From: Actinomycetota bacterium
GTDB taxonomy: Bacteria > Actinomycetota > Acidimicrobiia > Acidimicrobiales > AC-14
DNA length: 64,000 nt
Direction: 5' to 3'
Assembly: GCA_005888325.1 (NCBI GenBank)
Contig: VAWU01000027.1
Location: forward strand, 18,566 to 82,565
The notes under the pieces are model-generated. The model made no database searches. It was given only the letters and a program-made list of their open reading frames with translations, and had not been told where the DNA came from. The stretch's first letter is position 1. The number at the start of each line of letters is the position of its first letter. A program made the translations under genes and the position numbers. Of the stretch, positions 34,078 to 44,000 are shown piece after piece.

Positions 34078-35030
34078 TCTCCGCCCGGAAGTACCGCCAC
34101 GGCGACGAGCAGGACATCGACTCCGTCGACATCTCACGCGCTGTGCACGATGCCGACGGCCTGCTGTGGGTCGACGTCGTGGATCCGACCGACGCCGACC
34201 TCGAGTGCCTTCAGCGTGAGTTCGCGCTGCACCCACTCGCCATCGAGGACGTGCGCCACCGGTTCCAACGCCCCAAGCTCGAGCAGTACCCAACCCACAC
34301 GTTCATCGTGGCGTACACGTCGAGGCTGCAGGAGGTCGACCTCTTCGTCGGCCCCCACTGGGTGATCACGGTGCGCGAGGCGGATTCGACGGGCGACGTC
34401 TGGTCGTGCGACGCGGCGAAGACCCGGTTCGAGCGTACGCGGCCGGAGCGGTGCGCGCCGGGCTTCCTGATCTACGTACTGCTCGACGAGCTCGTCGACG
34501 GGTACTTCGACGCCACCGACGCCGCCGAGGACAAGCTCGAGGAGCTCGAGAACCGCATCTTCGACAACGAGCACGTGCCCGACGAGTCGGCCATCCAGCA
34601 GGAGCTCTTCGACGTGCGGCGCCAACTGCTGTTCTTCCGGCGGGCGGTCGTGCCGTTGCGGGAGGTGCTCAACATGATGCTGCGGCGCGAGGTCGAATGG
34701 GTCGACGACGGAACCGCGGTGCACCTGCAGGACGTGTACGACCACGTGCTGCGGGCGATCGACCTGATCGACGGCCAGCGCGAGCTCATGGGCAACGCGG
34801 TCGACGCCCACCTGGCCATCATCTCGAACCGCATGAACTCCGTGATGAAGAAGATGACGTCGTGGGGCGCCATCCTCCTCGGCAGCACCCTCGTGGCGGG
34901 GATCTACGGCATGAACTTCCGGCACATGCCCGAGCTCGGCTGGAAGTTCGGCTACGCGTCCGCGCTGGGGGTGATGGCAACCATCACGATCGTCGGTTAC
35001 TGGGCCTTCAAGCGGAAGGACTGGCTGTAG
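34074..35030 (+). CDS. corA: CorA family magnesium/cobalt transport protein
   Basis: 318 residues. Large N-terminal cytosolic domain, then two C-terminal transmembrane helices, the first ending with the universal GMN motif (Gly279-Asn281, YGMNFRHMPE), and a lysine-rich tail (KRKDWL). Likely passive Mg2+ or Co2+ uptake channel. The start overlaps the GDH stop by four bases. It ends 10 bases before the convergent PhoU/TrkA gene, so metal and potassium functions lie side by side. Confidence 0.9.
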   Translation: MISARKYRHGDEQDIDSVDISRAVHDADGLLWVDVVDPTDADLECLQREFALHPLAIEDVRHRFQRPKLEQYPTHTFIVAYTSRLQEVDLFVGPHWVITVREADSTGDVWSCDAAKTRFERTRPERCAPGFLIYVLLDELVDGYFDATDAAEDKLEELENRIFDNEHVPDESAIQQELFDVRRQLLFFRRAVVPLREVLNMMLRREVEWVDDGTAVHLQDVYDHVLRAIDLIDGQRELMGNAVDAHLAIISNRMNSVMKKMTSWGAILLGSTLVAGIYGMNFRHMPELGWKFGYASALGVMATITIVGYWAFKRKDWL

Positions 35031-35040
35031 CGGCGCGCGC

Positions 35041-36264
35041 TCAGACCTGGATGAGCTCGTGCGTGCCGGTGTCGTCGTCCTCGACGAGGCGGTAGCCGCA
35101 GAGTTGGGCCAGGAGCGCGTGCCCCTCGTCGGGGCCGGTGGCGATGAGCTCGTCGCCCGCGGCCAGGACGACCCCTTTGCGTGGGCGGTAGAAGTAACGC
35201 CCGCCGCGACGAATGGCCAGGAGGTAGAACCCGGTCTCCGTCTCGAGCCGGAGCTGGGCGAGCGTGGCGCCGTCCGCGGCCGAGCCGGGGCCCACCGGCA
35301 CCCGGACGGCGACCTCGTCGGCCTCGCCGAGCGCCATCGCGAGGATCGGGTGCAGCTCCTCTCCCTGCTCGACCAGCCACACCATCTGCTGGGCCGCGTC
35401 CCCGATCTCCTCGGCCGCCTGCGCCAGGTGCACGAGGCCGCGGAGACCCGACGGGTCGATCAACTCCGACGCGGCGCGCAGCACCCAGAGCTCGAGCCGT
35501 TCCTTCATCTCGTCGAGCCGATCCTCGAGGTGGTTCACCTCCGCGGCGAGGCCGAGGTCGCGAAGGACGAGAGCGGAGTAGGCCAGTCCCACGGACACCT
35601 CTGAGATGTTCTTCATCTCGACCAGCACGTCGATGGCCCGGTCGAGGTCGGTGAGCGCAGGGTCCTCCGCCGGTTGGGGGGGCTCGAAGTCGGGCGCGCC
35701 GGCGAGCGCGCGCAGCTCCTCGATCCCCGCGCGGGCGCCCTGGAGGAAGAGCACGTCGCCCGGGAGCAGCACCTCGTCTCCGTCGACGTCGGTGATCCAG
35801 TCGCGTTCGCGCCGAATGGCGACGACGCGCATGCCCACCTCGACGGGGAGCTCGAGGTCGCGCAGGGCGCGATGCGCCATCTGGGAGCTGTCGCGGACGC
35901 GCACGCGGTGCGAGATCTCCTCGGCCGCGGAGAGGTCGGCCACCAGCGCCCGGGGGATGCCGAGCCGGCGGGTGACGATGTTGGCGACGTCGACTGCGGC
36001 GTTGCCGATGCGCTCGATGGCCCCGACGACCTGGAGCACCGAGGCCATGGCGTCCGCGTCGCGAGGCGAGCGGGCGGCGAGGACGCACACCGCTCGCATC
36101 TCGTGCACGAGCTCGGAGAGCCGCTTCTCGAGCTCGTCGACCTCGTCGGCCATGGCCACGTCGCCGAAATAGAGCGCGGCGTAGGCGAGGTCGATCATGA
36201 GCTCGGAGGTGTCCTTCGCCTCCGAGAGCATCGTGCGGAGGTTGCGCGGTCGCTCGTCGGTCAC
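35041..36264 (-). CDS. Duplicated PhoU-like/TrkA_C domain protein
   Basis: 407 residues built from two similar halves, each a helical PhoU-like part (RSAEEISHRVRV type; ADEVDELEKRLSELV and AEVNHLEDRLDEMKERL) followed by a TrkA_C beta-sandwich (GMRVVAIRRERDWI...LLPGDVLFLQG and GFYLLAIRRGGRYF...AAGDELIATG). Such proteins act as regulators of potassium channels or transporters. No channel gene is next to it. The GTG at 36264 is preferred; the start is not certain. Confidence 0.75.
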   Translation of the reverse strand: MTDERPRNLRTMLSEAKDTSELMIDLAYAALYFGDVAMADEVDELEKRLSELVHEMRAVCVLAARSPRDADAMASVLQVVGAIERIGNAAVDVANIVTRRLGIPRALVADLSAAEEISHRVRVRDSSQMAHRALRDLELPVEVGMRVVAIRRERDWITDVDGDEVLLPGDVLFLQGARAGIEELRALAGAPDFEPPQPAEDPALTDLDRAIDVLVEMKNISEVSVGLAYSALVLRDLGLAAEVNHLEDRLDEMKERLELWVLRAASELIDPSGLRGLVHLAQAAEEIGDAAQQMVWLVEQGEELHPILAMALGEADEVAVRVPVGPGSAADGATLAQLRLETETGFYLLAIRRGGRYFYRPRKGVVLAAGDELIATGPDEGHALLAQLCGYRLVEDDDTGTHELIQV

Positions 36265-36333
36265 CGGTCGCGACCAGGGTACTCGCGTGCGATTCGGGAG
36301 CGGCCTCCTGTCACTGGGGCGGCCGTCACATGG

Positions 36334-36354
36334 GAGCGGCCTTCCGGGCCGCTC
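36334..36354. repeat. Hairpin downstream of the PPOX gene
   Basis: GAGCGGCC-TTCCG-GGCCGCTC is an 8-base perfect stem with a 5-base loop ending 3 bases beyond the PPOX stop (36357). It may be an intrinsic-type terminator for that gene, but it lacks a T-tract. Confidence 0.4.
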
Positions 36355-36356
36355 GC

Positions 36357-36767
36357 CTACCCCTGGCGGTCGGGGCCCGCCCGTTCGAGCTCGATCCGCA
36401 CCATGACGCGCCGCTCCCGCTCCATCGCCGCCCGGTAGTCGTCCCAGTCGGGGTGCTCCCCCGCCACGCTGCGGTAGTAGTCGACCAGCAGCTCCATGGC
36501 CTCGGGCAACGAGACGACGGTCGCGGTGCCGTCCACCTGGACCCACCCGCCGTACCAGTTGTCGGCGACGACGCAGAGAGAGGCCCTGGGGTCCCGCCGC
36601 AGGTTCTTCACCTTGAACGCCGTCTCCCGGCTGCTGACGACCGCCCGGCCGTCCGCGTCGACCGCCGCGGCCACCGGCGAGAGCTGCGGCCGGCCGTCAG
36701 CCCGGAACGTGGAGAGGACGGTGCGATGGTTCTCGCGCAGGAACTGGCGGGCTTCGTCGAGGTTCAT
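36357..36767 (-). CDS. PPOX class F420-dependent oxidoreductase
   Basis: 136 residues with the split beta-barrel of the Rv1155/FDOR-B type: LRENHRTVLSTFRADGRPQL, SPVAAAV, AFKVKNLRRDPRASLCVV. These bind F420 or flavin and reduce small substrates or biliverdin; the particular reaction is unknown. It is divergent from the O-methyltransferase gene, with start codons 9 bases apart. Confidence 0.82.
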   Translation of the reverse strand: MNLDEARQFLRENHRTVLSTFRADGRPQLSPVAAAVDADGRAVVSSRETAFKVKNLRRDPRASLCVVADNWYGGWVQVDGTATVVSLPEAMELLVDYYRSVAGEHPDWDDYRAAMERERRVMVRIELERAGPDRQG

Positions 36768-36776
36768 GCTGCCATG

Positions 36777-37427
36777 ATGCCCCGCATGAACTTCATCGTG
36801 GCGGCCGACATCGAGCAGTACGCCGAAGAGCACACGACGCCTCCGGCCGTCCACCTGCGGGCGCTGGCCCAGGAGACCGAGCGCACGATGAGCACTCCGC
36901 AGATGATGGTCGGGGCGCTCGAGGGGCGCTTCCTCGAGATGCTGGTGTTCGCGCTGCAGCCGCATCTCGTCCTCGAGATCGGCATGTTCACGGGGTATTC
37001 GTCGCTCTCCATGGCCGCCGCCCTGCCTCCGGGTGGGCGCATCGTGACGTGCGACGTCGACCCCAAAGCCGAGGAGGTGGCGCGTCGTCACATCGAGGCC
37101 AGCCCCTACTCCGACCGCATCGAGGTGCGCATGGGGCCGGCGCTCGAGACCATCGCGACGCTCGACGGTCCGTTCGACCTGGTGTTCATCGACGCGGACA
37201 AGACGAACTACCGCAACTACTACGACGCAGTCCTCCCCAAGCTCGCCGCGCACGGGATGATCGCGGTCGACAACGTGCTGTGGAGCGGCCAGGTGATCGA
37301 CCCGAGCGACAGGTCGGACAACACCGAGGCCCTTCGTGCCTTCAACGACCACCTGGTCGCCGATGCGCGCACGGTGAACGTGATGTGCACGATCCGCGAC
37401 GGCGTCACCCTCATACGCGGCGCCTGA
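36777..37427 (+). CDS. O-methyltransferase (class I SAM, caffeoyl-CoA type)
   Basis: 216 residues. Motif I VLEIGMFTGYSSLSMA, IVTCDVDPKAEEVARR, and the metal-binding LVFIDADKTNYRNYYD are typical of the cation-dependent OMT3 family. Substrate likely a catechol-like compound. The start is uncertain: ATG codons at 36774, 36777 and 36786 all fit; I use 36777. It converges on the DMFase-like gene with a 17-base overlap of 3' ends. Confidence 0.88.
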   Translation: MPRMNFIVAADIEQYAEEHTTPPAVHLRALAQETERTMSTPQMMVGALEGRFLEMLVFALQPHLVLEIGMFTGYSSLSMAAALPPGGRIVTCDVDPKAEEVARRHIEASPYSDRIEVRMGPALETIATLDGPFDLVFIDADKTNYRNYYDAVLPKLAAHGMIAVDNVLWSGQVIDPSDRSDNTEALRAFNDHLVADARTVNVMCTIRDGVTLIRGA

Positions 37428-39039
37428 CCGCGTCGTAGTTCGCCACCGACGGGTGCGCGAGGCCGGCAGGCCCGACCGCGAAGGCCTCGAGCAGGTTGCG
37501 CGTCATCTGGATGACAGCGGGGTCGTGGGGGCACGACCCGGGAGGGCACGCAGGAACGAGCTTGGTGACCCACCAGTTCGTGCCGCTGGCGAAGACACCG
37601 GCACCGCTCGGCGCGCTGTAGTAGGTCATGTCCGCGAAGCTCGAACGGCCACCGCAACGCACGGGTGAGTGGGCGAGGAGCTGCACGTTGTCGGGCCCGG
37701 GGTCGTTGGGGTTGTAGCGGTCGTACTCCTCACCGATAGTGCCGGACAACTTGTCGCCCGTGTGCAGTCCGGTGCCCGCGAACACCCAGGCCGAGCCGTC
37801 CGCGACGACCATGTCAGCGCGTACCGGGTTGCACTCGTACTGCTGACCGATGAGCGAGCTCTCGGGACGCGACACGGGCGGCTCCCGCCAGTTCACCGTC
37901 ACCTCGGCCGGGTGGGTGCGTCGCATCGGGTCGGCGGTCGCGGACTTGTACCCGACCTCGCGCCGGTCGGCGCCGAGGGGCGACGGCTCGAGACGGATCT
38001 GGCGGAACACCGCGTTGGACCCGAGGAACGCCAGGTTCACGCCGTGATCACGCGCGTTCTCGGCACCGTCGCGCATGGCCCGCGTCCAGTACTCGTCGTG
38101 GCCGAGGCTGAGCAGGGCCCGGTGGCGGGTCAAGAGCTCGGGCCGGGCGTGGAGGTCGACATCGGTCCAGTAGGTGACGTCGAGGCCGAGCGACTCGGCC
38201 ATCGCCACGAGCGGCAGCTCCAGCCCGATGAAGTCGGCCGCGCCGTCGCCACGCGCGTAGGGCCGGTCGAACGACACGACGCGCGCCCGCCGCTCGAAGC
38301 TCCCGGACCCGCTCCCACCCTCGTACAGGCTGTACCCGCCCCACTGGTTGTACGCCTGCCAGGTCGTCACCGAGCTCTGCACCACGAGCGCGGCGGTGCT
38401 GCCGTCGTCACGGATGGTCAACGGCACGTACCGCTGGGCCACGCCGTCCGCGGCCAGCTTCAGCAGGTACACGCCGGGTGGCCAGCTGCTGTCCACGTCG
38501 ATGTCGACGGACTTCGACCACGGCGCCTCCACCATGTTGGTGCCGGGCTGGCGGTGGGGCCGGCCCTGCTCGACGCCCGGGATCGGGCCCGACGCCCACA
38601 CCCGCCGCGCCCCCAGGCCCTGGTAGAAGCCCATTCGGTAGGCCTCCACCCGGAAGGCGGGCTCGGTGGTCGACACGAAGAGCCCGACGCGGTCCCCCGC
38701 CACCGCGCTGACCCGGTCGGCAAAGCCTTCGATCGTTCCCGCGCGGGTGGCCGGCGCGAGGCGCCATGCCTGCGTGCCCGTCCGCGCGTTCTCGTCCATC
38801 ACCCACTGCGCCCGGCCGGGACCGAGGGGCTTTGCCGTCGATGTGGCAGTCGTCGATGTGGCAGTCGTCGATGTGGCAGTCGTCGATGTGGCAGTCGTCC
38901 GCGGCGAGCGCCGCCGTGCGGAGCCTTCCGGTGCCGTGGCGCGTGAGGTGGTGGTGTGGGTGGGGGGCGCGGCCTCGGCCCGTGATTCACCCGGGCGCGC
39001 GTAGAAGACGCTCGTGGTCAGGGGCAGCGACCCGATCAC
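37411..39039 (-). CDS. Secreted protein with N,N-dimethylformamidase beta-subunit-like C-terminal domain
   Basis: About 542 residues. The N-terminus has a Thr/Ser/Ala-rich linker with four copies of TTATS, encoded by 15-base tandem repeats (38837-38896). The rest matches the DMFase beta C-terminal-like domain: an Ig-like strand region (VGLFVSTTEPAFRVEAYRMGF), then a glutamine-amidotransferase-like half with YNQWGGYSLYEG, HRALLSLGHDEYWT and NLAFLGSNAVF. Function unknown, extracellular. The hydrophobic signal peptide (RRSLLALSYAVVIGSLPLT) begins upstream of the only canonical start (GTG 39039), and no ATG, GTG or TTG precedes it in frame up to the acyl-CoA dehydrogenase stop, so the true start is open. 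Confidence 0.78.
   Translation of the reverse strand: MIGSLPLTTSVFYARPGESRAEAAPPTHTTTSRATAPEGSARRRSPRTTATSTTATSTTATSTTATSTAKPLGPGRAQWVMDENARTGTQAWRLAPATRAGTIEGFADRVSAVAGDRVGLFVSTTEPAFRVEAYRMGFYQGLGARRVWASGPIPGVEQGRPHRQPGTNMVEAPWSKSVDIDVDSSWPPGVYLLKLAADGVAQRYVPLTIRDDGSTAALVVQSSVTTWQAYNQWGGYSLYEGGSGSGSFERRARVVSFDRPYARGDGAADFIGLELPLVAMAESLGLDVTYWTDVDLHARPELLTRHRALLSLGHDEYWTRAMRDGAENARDHGVNLAFLGSNAVFRQIRLEPSPLGADRREVGYKSATADPMRRTHPAEVTVNWREPPVSRPESSLIGQQYECNPVRADMVVADGSAWVFAGTGLHTGDKLSGTIGEEYDRYNPNDPGPDNVQLLAHSPVRCGGRSSFADMTYYSAPSGAGVFASGTNWWVTKLVPACPPGSCPHDPAVIQMTRNLLEAFAVGPAGLAHPSVANYDAVRRRV
38837..38896. repeat. Four perfect 15-base tandem repeats in coding sequence
   Basis: GTCGATGTGGCAGTC repeated four times, encoding the Thr-rich linker (TTATS repeats) of the secreted protein on the minus strand. 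Multiple of three, so length changes would keep frame. Confidence 0.9.
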
Positions 39040-39111
39040 GACCGCGTAGGAGAGCGCCAGGAGGGAACGACGAGCGTGCGTGCCCTCTCTATCGGCGCCC
39101 CGGCGCCGGAC

Positions 39112-40401
39112 TTAGAGGTCGGTGGTCGCCTGCTCGAGCAGGTGGGCGAACTTCTTGGTGGCGGCCTCGCGCCGGGTCGGGACGTGCTCCGTGGGCACCT
39201 CGACCGGCTGGTAGTCCTTGAGGATCTTCCGGGCGACGGTCACCTTGTGCACCTCGTCGGGCCCGTCGTAGATGCGGGCGGCCCGCGCGTGGCGGTACAT
39301 GGCCTCGAGCGGCAGGTCGGTGGAGAAGCCGAGCGACCCGTGGATCTGCAGGGCGCGGTCGATCACGTCGTAGAGCACCTGGGCGCCGAAGTACTTGATC
39401 ATGGCGATCTCGACCCTGGCCTTCGCGGCACCCTCGGTGTCCATCTTCCACGCCGCGTAGAGCGTCATCAGCCGGGCCGCTTGCATCTCCGCGGCCGATT
39501 CGGCCACCCAGTTCTGGATCGTCTGCTTCTCGGCCAGATAGGACCCGTGGGTGAAGCGCGACACCGCGCGCTCACAGAGCATGTCGAAGGCACGACGGCT
39601 CTGACCCAACCAGCGCATGCAATGGTGGATGCGGCCCGGGCCGAGGCGCTGTTGGGCGAGCACGAAGCCGTCGCCCTCGTTGCCGACCAGGTTCTCGTAG
39701 GGCACGCGCACGTCGCGATAGATGATCTCGGAGTGCCCGCCGAAGCGGGGACCGCCACCGTCGGGGTGCTCCATGGTGTCGACGTCGCGCACGATGTCGA
39801 GGCCCGGCGTGTCGGTGGGCACGATGATCATCGAGCTGCCCTGGTACGGATGGACGTCGGGGTTGGTGACCGCCATCACGATGAGGAAGTCGGCGGCCGA
39901 TCCGTTGGATGTGAACCACTTGTGGCCGTTGATGACCCACTCGTCGCCGTCGCGAACCGCACGTGTCTCGAGCAGCGTGGGGTCGGACCCGGCGGTGTCG
40001 CGCTCGGTCATCGAGAACGCGCTGCGGAGCTTGCCGTCGAGCAGCGGCTGCATCCAACGGGCCCGCTGGTCCTCGCTGCCGCCGATCGCGAGGAGCTCGG
40101 CGTTGCCCGAGTCAGGCGCGTTGTTTCCGAACACCACGGGCCCGTAGGGCGTCGCGCCCAGGATCTCGTGCATGAGGCCGAGCTTCACCTGACCGAAACC
40201 ACCGCCGCCGAGCTCGGGTGGCAGGTGCGCGGCCCACAGGCCCCGCGCCTTCACCTCCTGCTTCAGCGGATCGGTGGCCTTCCGGAACGCGTCCTCATCC
40301 AGCTTGAGCGTCTCGAGCGGGTAGATCTCGTCGCGGACGAAGCCCCGCATCCACTCGAGCTGCTCCTCGAACTCCGGCTCGGTCGCGAAGTCCCATGCCA
40401 T
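39112..40401 (-). CDS. Acyl-CoA dehydrogenase family protein
   Basis: 429 residues, longer than the standard 380. Landmarks are LPPELGGGGFGQVKLGLMHE, SMTERDTAGSDPTLLETRA (FAD binding), NGHKWFTSNGS, and the catalytic region RIYDGPDEVHK at the C-terminus with Arg/Glu. It resembles actinobacterial paralogues that act on longer or modified acyl-CoAs. A clear GGGAGGAAGAC ribosome binding site supports ATG 40401 rather than an upstream start. Confidence 0.9.
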   Translation of the reverse strand: MAWDFATEPEFEEQLEWMRGFVRDEIYPLETLKLDEDAFRKATDPLKQEVKARGLWAAHLPPELGGGGFGQVKLGLMHEILGATPYGPVVFGNNAPDSGNAELLAIGGSEDQRARWMQPLLDGKLRSAFSMTERDTAGSDPTLLETRAVRDGDEWVINGHKWFTSNGSAADFLIVMAVTNPDVHPYQGSSMIIVPTDTPGLDIVRDVDTMEHPDGGGPRFGGHSEIIYRDVRVPYENLVGNEGDGFVLAQQRLGPGRIHHCMRWLGQSRRAFDMLCERAVSRFTHGSYLAEKQTIQNWVAESAAEMQAARLMTLYAAWKMDTEGAAKARVEIAMIKYFGAQVLYDVIDRALQIHGSLGFSTDLPLEAMYRHARAARIYDGPDEVHKVTVARKILKDYQPVEVPTEHVPTRREAATKKFAHLLEQATTDL

Positions 40402-40445
40402 GTCTTCCTCCCGGTGCCTTCCAAGCCTGCTCGCCACGCTAGACC

Positions 40446-41090
40446 GTGGCCGTGCTCCTCGACCTCGCCACGGTCGCGGTCCTCGCGTTCATCGGCTTCC
40501 GCCTGGTCGAAGCGAGCCGGTACGCGACGACTCGCCACGCCCGCAGGCACAGCGTCGAGATCATCCGAGGCCTGCGCCCGCACCACTTCCTGCTCGCGAT
40601 CCCGGTGCTCTTCCTCGTGGTGGTGGGGTTCGCCCTGCTCCTCCGGGTGCCCGGCCTGTCGTTCGGCTGGTTCACCGCGATCGGCGGCGAGGGCAACCCG
40701 GTCTTCGGGTCGAGCAAGAGCACCGCGGGGACGCCCTTCGAGCTGCTCGTGCCGATCGTGTTCATGGCGTTGCTGATCCCCGCGCTGCCCCTGCTGGTGG
40801 AACGGGAGGAGCAGCTGTTCCGGCGGGGCTCCGAGCACCGCGGCACCGCAGGCCGCATCTGGCGGGGGATCCTGTTCGGCGCCGTCCACGCGCTGATCGG
40901 GATCCCGATCGGCGCCGCCCTCGCCCTCTCGATCGGCGGTTGGTACTTCACGTGGGCCTACCTCCGCGGGTATCGGGAGGGCGGCGAGACCGCCGCCCTG
41001 CAGGAGAGCACGCGGTCGCACCTGGCCTACAACGCGATCATCGTGACGATCGTGCTCGTCGGCATCGTGGGCGGCGCCCTGACGTCGTGA
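40446..41090 (+). CDS. CPBP family membrane protein (CAAX protease-like)
   Basis: 214 residues with several transmembrane helices. Three CPBP/Abi motifs can be read: EExxxR (Glu121, Glu122, Arg126), FxxxH (Phe144, His148) and HxxxN (His192, Asn196). These form the active site of CAAX-type intramembrane proteases, and some act in bacteriocin or immunity processes. The spacing is loose, so the assignment is moderate. It is divergent from the acyl-CoA dehydrogenase gene. Confidence 0.65.
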   Translation: MAVLLDLATVAVLAFIGFRLVEASRYATTRHARRHSVEIIRGLRPHHFLLAIPVLFLVVVGFALLLRVPGLSFGWFTAIGGEGNPVFGSSKSTAGTPFELLVPIVFMALLIPALPLLVEREEQLFRRGSEHRGTAGRIWRGILFGAVHALIGIPIGAALALSIGGWYFTWAYLRGYREGGETAALQESTRSHLAYNAIIVTIVLVGIVGGALTS

Positions 41091-41096
41091 TCGACG

Positions 41097-44000
41097 TCAG
41101 CGGAAGTCTCGCGACTTGGGCGCGGCCGTGGAGAGCGTCAGCGGCTCGATGCGCTCGGCGATGAAGTTGATGACGCCTTCGACCTTCTCGAGGCGACCGC
41201 CGATGAGCAACGCGCTCGAGGCGCGCGCGACGCGGCGGTGACGCGCCCACACGCCTTGCGAGCAGATGACGTTGAGGAGGCCGGTCTCGTCCTCCAGGTT
41301 GAGGAAGGTGGTGCCCTGGGCGGTGGCCGGGCGCTGCCGGTGCGTGACCACCCCACCCACGAGCACCCGGGTGCCGTGCTCGACCTGTTGCAGCGCATCG
41401 ACGCACGACGCGCCGAGCGCGTCGAGGCGGGCGCGCGCGTACTGCATCGGGTGACGGTCGGGTGAGAGCCCGGTGGCCCACAGATCGGATGCGGTCAGCT
41501 CGACGTCGGACATGCCGGGCAGCGTCGGCGCGTCGGCGCCGGTGACGACGCCCTCGAGCCGCTCGGGCGAGGCCTGAGCCGTCGCCCCCGCGGCCCACAG
41601 CGCCTCGCGCCGCTCGAGCCCGAAGCAGCCGAACGCGCCCGCGGTGGCCAACGCCTCGACCGCGGGCAGCGACGCGCCGGTGCGACGCACCAGGTCCTCC
41701 ATCGACGTGTAGGGCCGGCGCTCGGCGATGCGCGCGGCCAGGTCGTCGCCGATGTTGCGCACGTAGTCGATGCCGAGGCGGACCGCGAGCCCCTCCCCCT
41801 GCGCGCTTCGCTTCTTGTCGCGCTCAACCACCGTGACGGTGGTTGAGCGCGACAAGAAGGGAGAGGTGAGGGGCTCGAGCGTCGCCTGCGCCGCGCTGGC
41901 GTTGACGTCGGGGGCGCGCACCTCGACGCCATGGCGGCGGGCGTCGCCCACGAGGGTCATCGGCGAGTAGAAGCCCATGGGCTGCGCGTTGAGCAACGCG
42001 GCGAGGAAGGCGGCCGGATAGTGCAGCTTCATCCACGCGCTGGCGTAGACGAGGTAGGCGAACGACACCGAGTGGCTCTCGGGGAAGCCGAAGTTGGCGA
42101 AGGCGGCGAGCTTGTCGTAGATCTCGTCGGCGACCGCGCCGGTGATCCCTCGCTCGGCCATGCCCGCGTAGAGCCGGCCGCGCAGTCGCTCCATGCGCTC
42201 GACGGAGCGCTTCGAGCCCATGGCCTGGCGCAACTGGTCGGCCTCGGCCGCGCTGAAGCCGGCCACGTCGATCGCCATCTGCATGAGCTGCTCCTGGAAC
42301 AGCGGCACGCCGAGCGTCTTCTTCAGCGAGGGCTCGAGCCGCGGGTGCAGGTAGGTGACCTCCTCCTGCCCGTTGCGGCGACGGATGTAGGGGTGCACCG
42401 ACCCGCCCTGGATGGGCCCCGGGCGGATGAGGGCGACCTCCACGACCAGGTCGTAGAACGTGCGCGGCTTGAGCCGCGGGAGCGTGGCCATCTGCGCCCG
42501 GCTCTCCACCTGGAACACGCCCACCGAGTCGGCCCGGCACAGCATGTCGTACACCTCGGGCTCCTGCCGGAGCGCGGCCAGGTCGACGTCGACGCCGTGG
42601 TGCTCGCGGATGAGGTCGACGCCCAGGTGCAGCACGGTGAGCATGCCCAGCCCCAGCAGGTCGATCTTCACCAGGCCGGCCGCCGCGCAGTCGTCCTTGT
42701 CCCACTGCAGGACGCTGCGCCCGTCCATGCGCCCCCACTCCACCGGGCACACCTCGACGACCGGCCGGTCGCAGATCACCATGCCGCCCGAATGGATGCC
42801 GAGGTGGCGCGGGAAGTGCTGCAGCTCGGCCGCGAGCGTCATCACCGACTCGGGGATGTCGTGATCGACGGTCGCGCTGAGCGGGCCCCATCCGTCGACC
42901 TGCTTCGACCAGGCGTCGAGCGTGCCCATGGGGAACCCGAGGGCCCTGCCCATGTCGCGCACCGCCGACTTGGAGCGATAGGTGATGACGTTGGCGACCT
43001 GCGCGGCGTTGTCGCGGCCGTAGCGTTGGTAGACGTACTGGATCGCCTCTTCGCGGCGACCGTTCTCGATGTCGAGGTCGATGTCGGGCGGGCCGTCGCG
43101 CTCGGGAGAGAGGAAGCGCTCGAACAACAGACCGAGCGACACCGCGTCGGCCTTGGTGATGCCGAGTGCGTAGCAGACCGCGCTGTTGGCGGCCGAGCCC
43201 CGACCCTGGCAGTAGATGTCGTTCCGCCTGCAGAACTCGACGATGTCCCACACGATGAGGAAGTAGCCGGGAAACCCCAGCTGCTCGATCATGTCGAGCT
43301 CGTGGTCGATCTGGGCGTAGGCGCCGGGTGTGCGCTCGTCGTGGCGCGACCCGTAGCGGGTGGCGGCGCCGCGGGCGGTGAGCTCGCGCAGCCACGTCAT
43401 CTCCGTGTGGCCCGGAGGCACCGGGTAGTCGGGCAGATTCGGCGCGACGAGGGCGAGGTCGAAGGCGAAGGCACGGCCGAGCTCGGCCGCGCGCTCGACC
43501 GCGCCCGGATAGCGGGCGAAGCGACGGGCCTGCTCGGCGCCACTTCGCAGGTGGGCGGTGGCCGCCGCAGGCAGCCACCCGTCGACGTCGTCGAGCGAAC
43601 GCCGGGCGCGCACCGCGGCGAGCGCGGTCGCCAGCCGCCGGCGCGCCGGCTGCGCGTAGTGGACGTTGTTGGTTGCGACGACGTCGACACCGACGCGCGC
43701 GGCCAACGCGGCCAGCGCGTCGTTGCGGGCGGAGTCGAGCGGGTCGCCGTGGTCCCAGAGCTCGACGGTGACGTGGTCGCGCCCGAAGACGTCGATCAAC
43801 GCGTGCAGCTCGCGCTGCGCGACCGCCGGGCCGCTCGCGACGAGCGCTGCCGGCACCGCGCCCTTGCGGCAGCCGGTGAGCACCTGCCAGTGGCCGCCGT
43901 GCACCGAGCTGAGCTCGGCGAGCGAGGTGGTGGGCCTCCCCTTCTCGCCGCCGCTCATCTGCGCGGTGCTGATGGCCCGGCACAGGCGGCCGTAGCCCTG

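Noticed and set aside
38837..38896. Tandem repeats as a possible CRISPR array
   Set aside because: Units are 15 bases, contiguous with no spacers, and in frame within a gene.
40400..40445. Leaderless promoter for the CPBP gene (TAGACC before GTG 40446)
   Set aside because: The hexamer does not end in T and directly adjoins the start codon.
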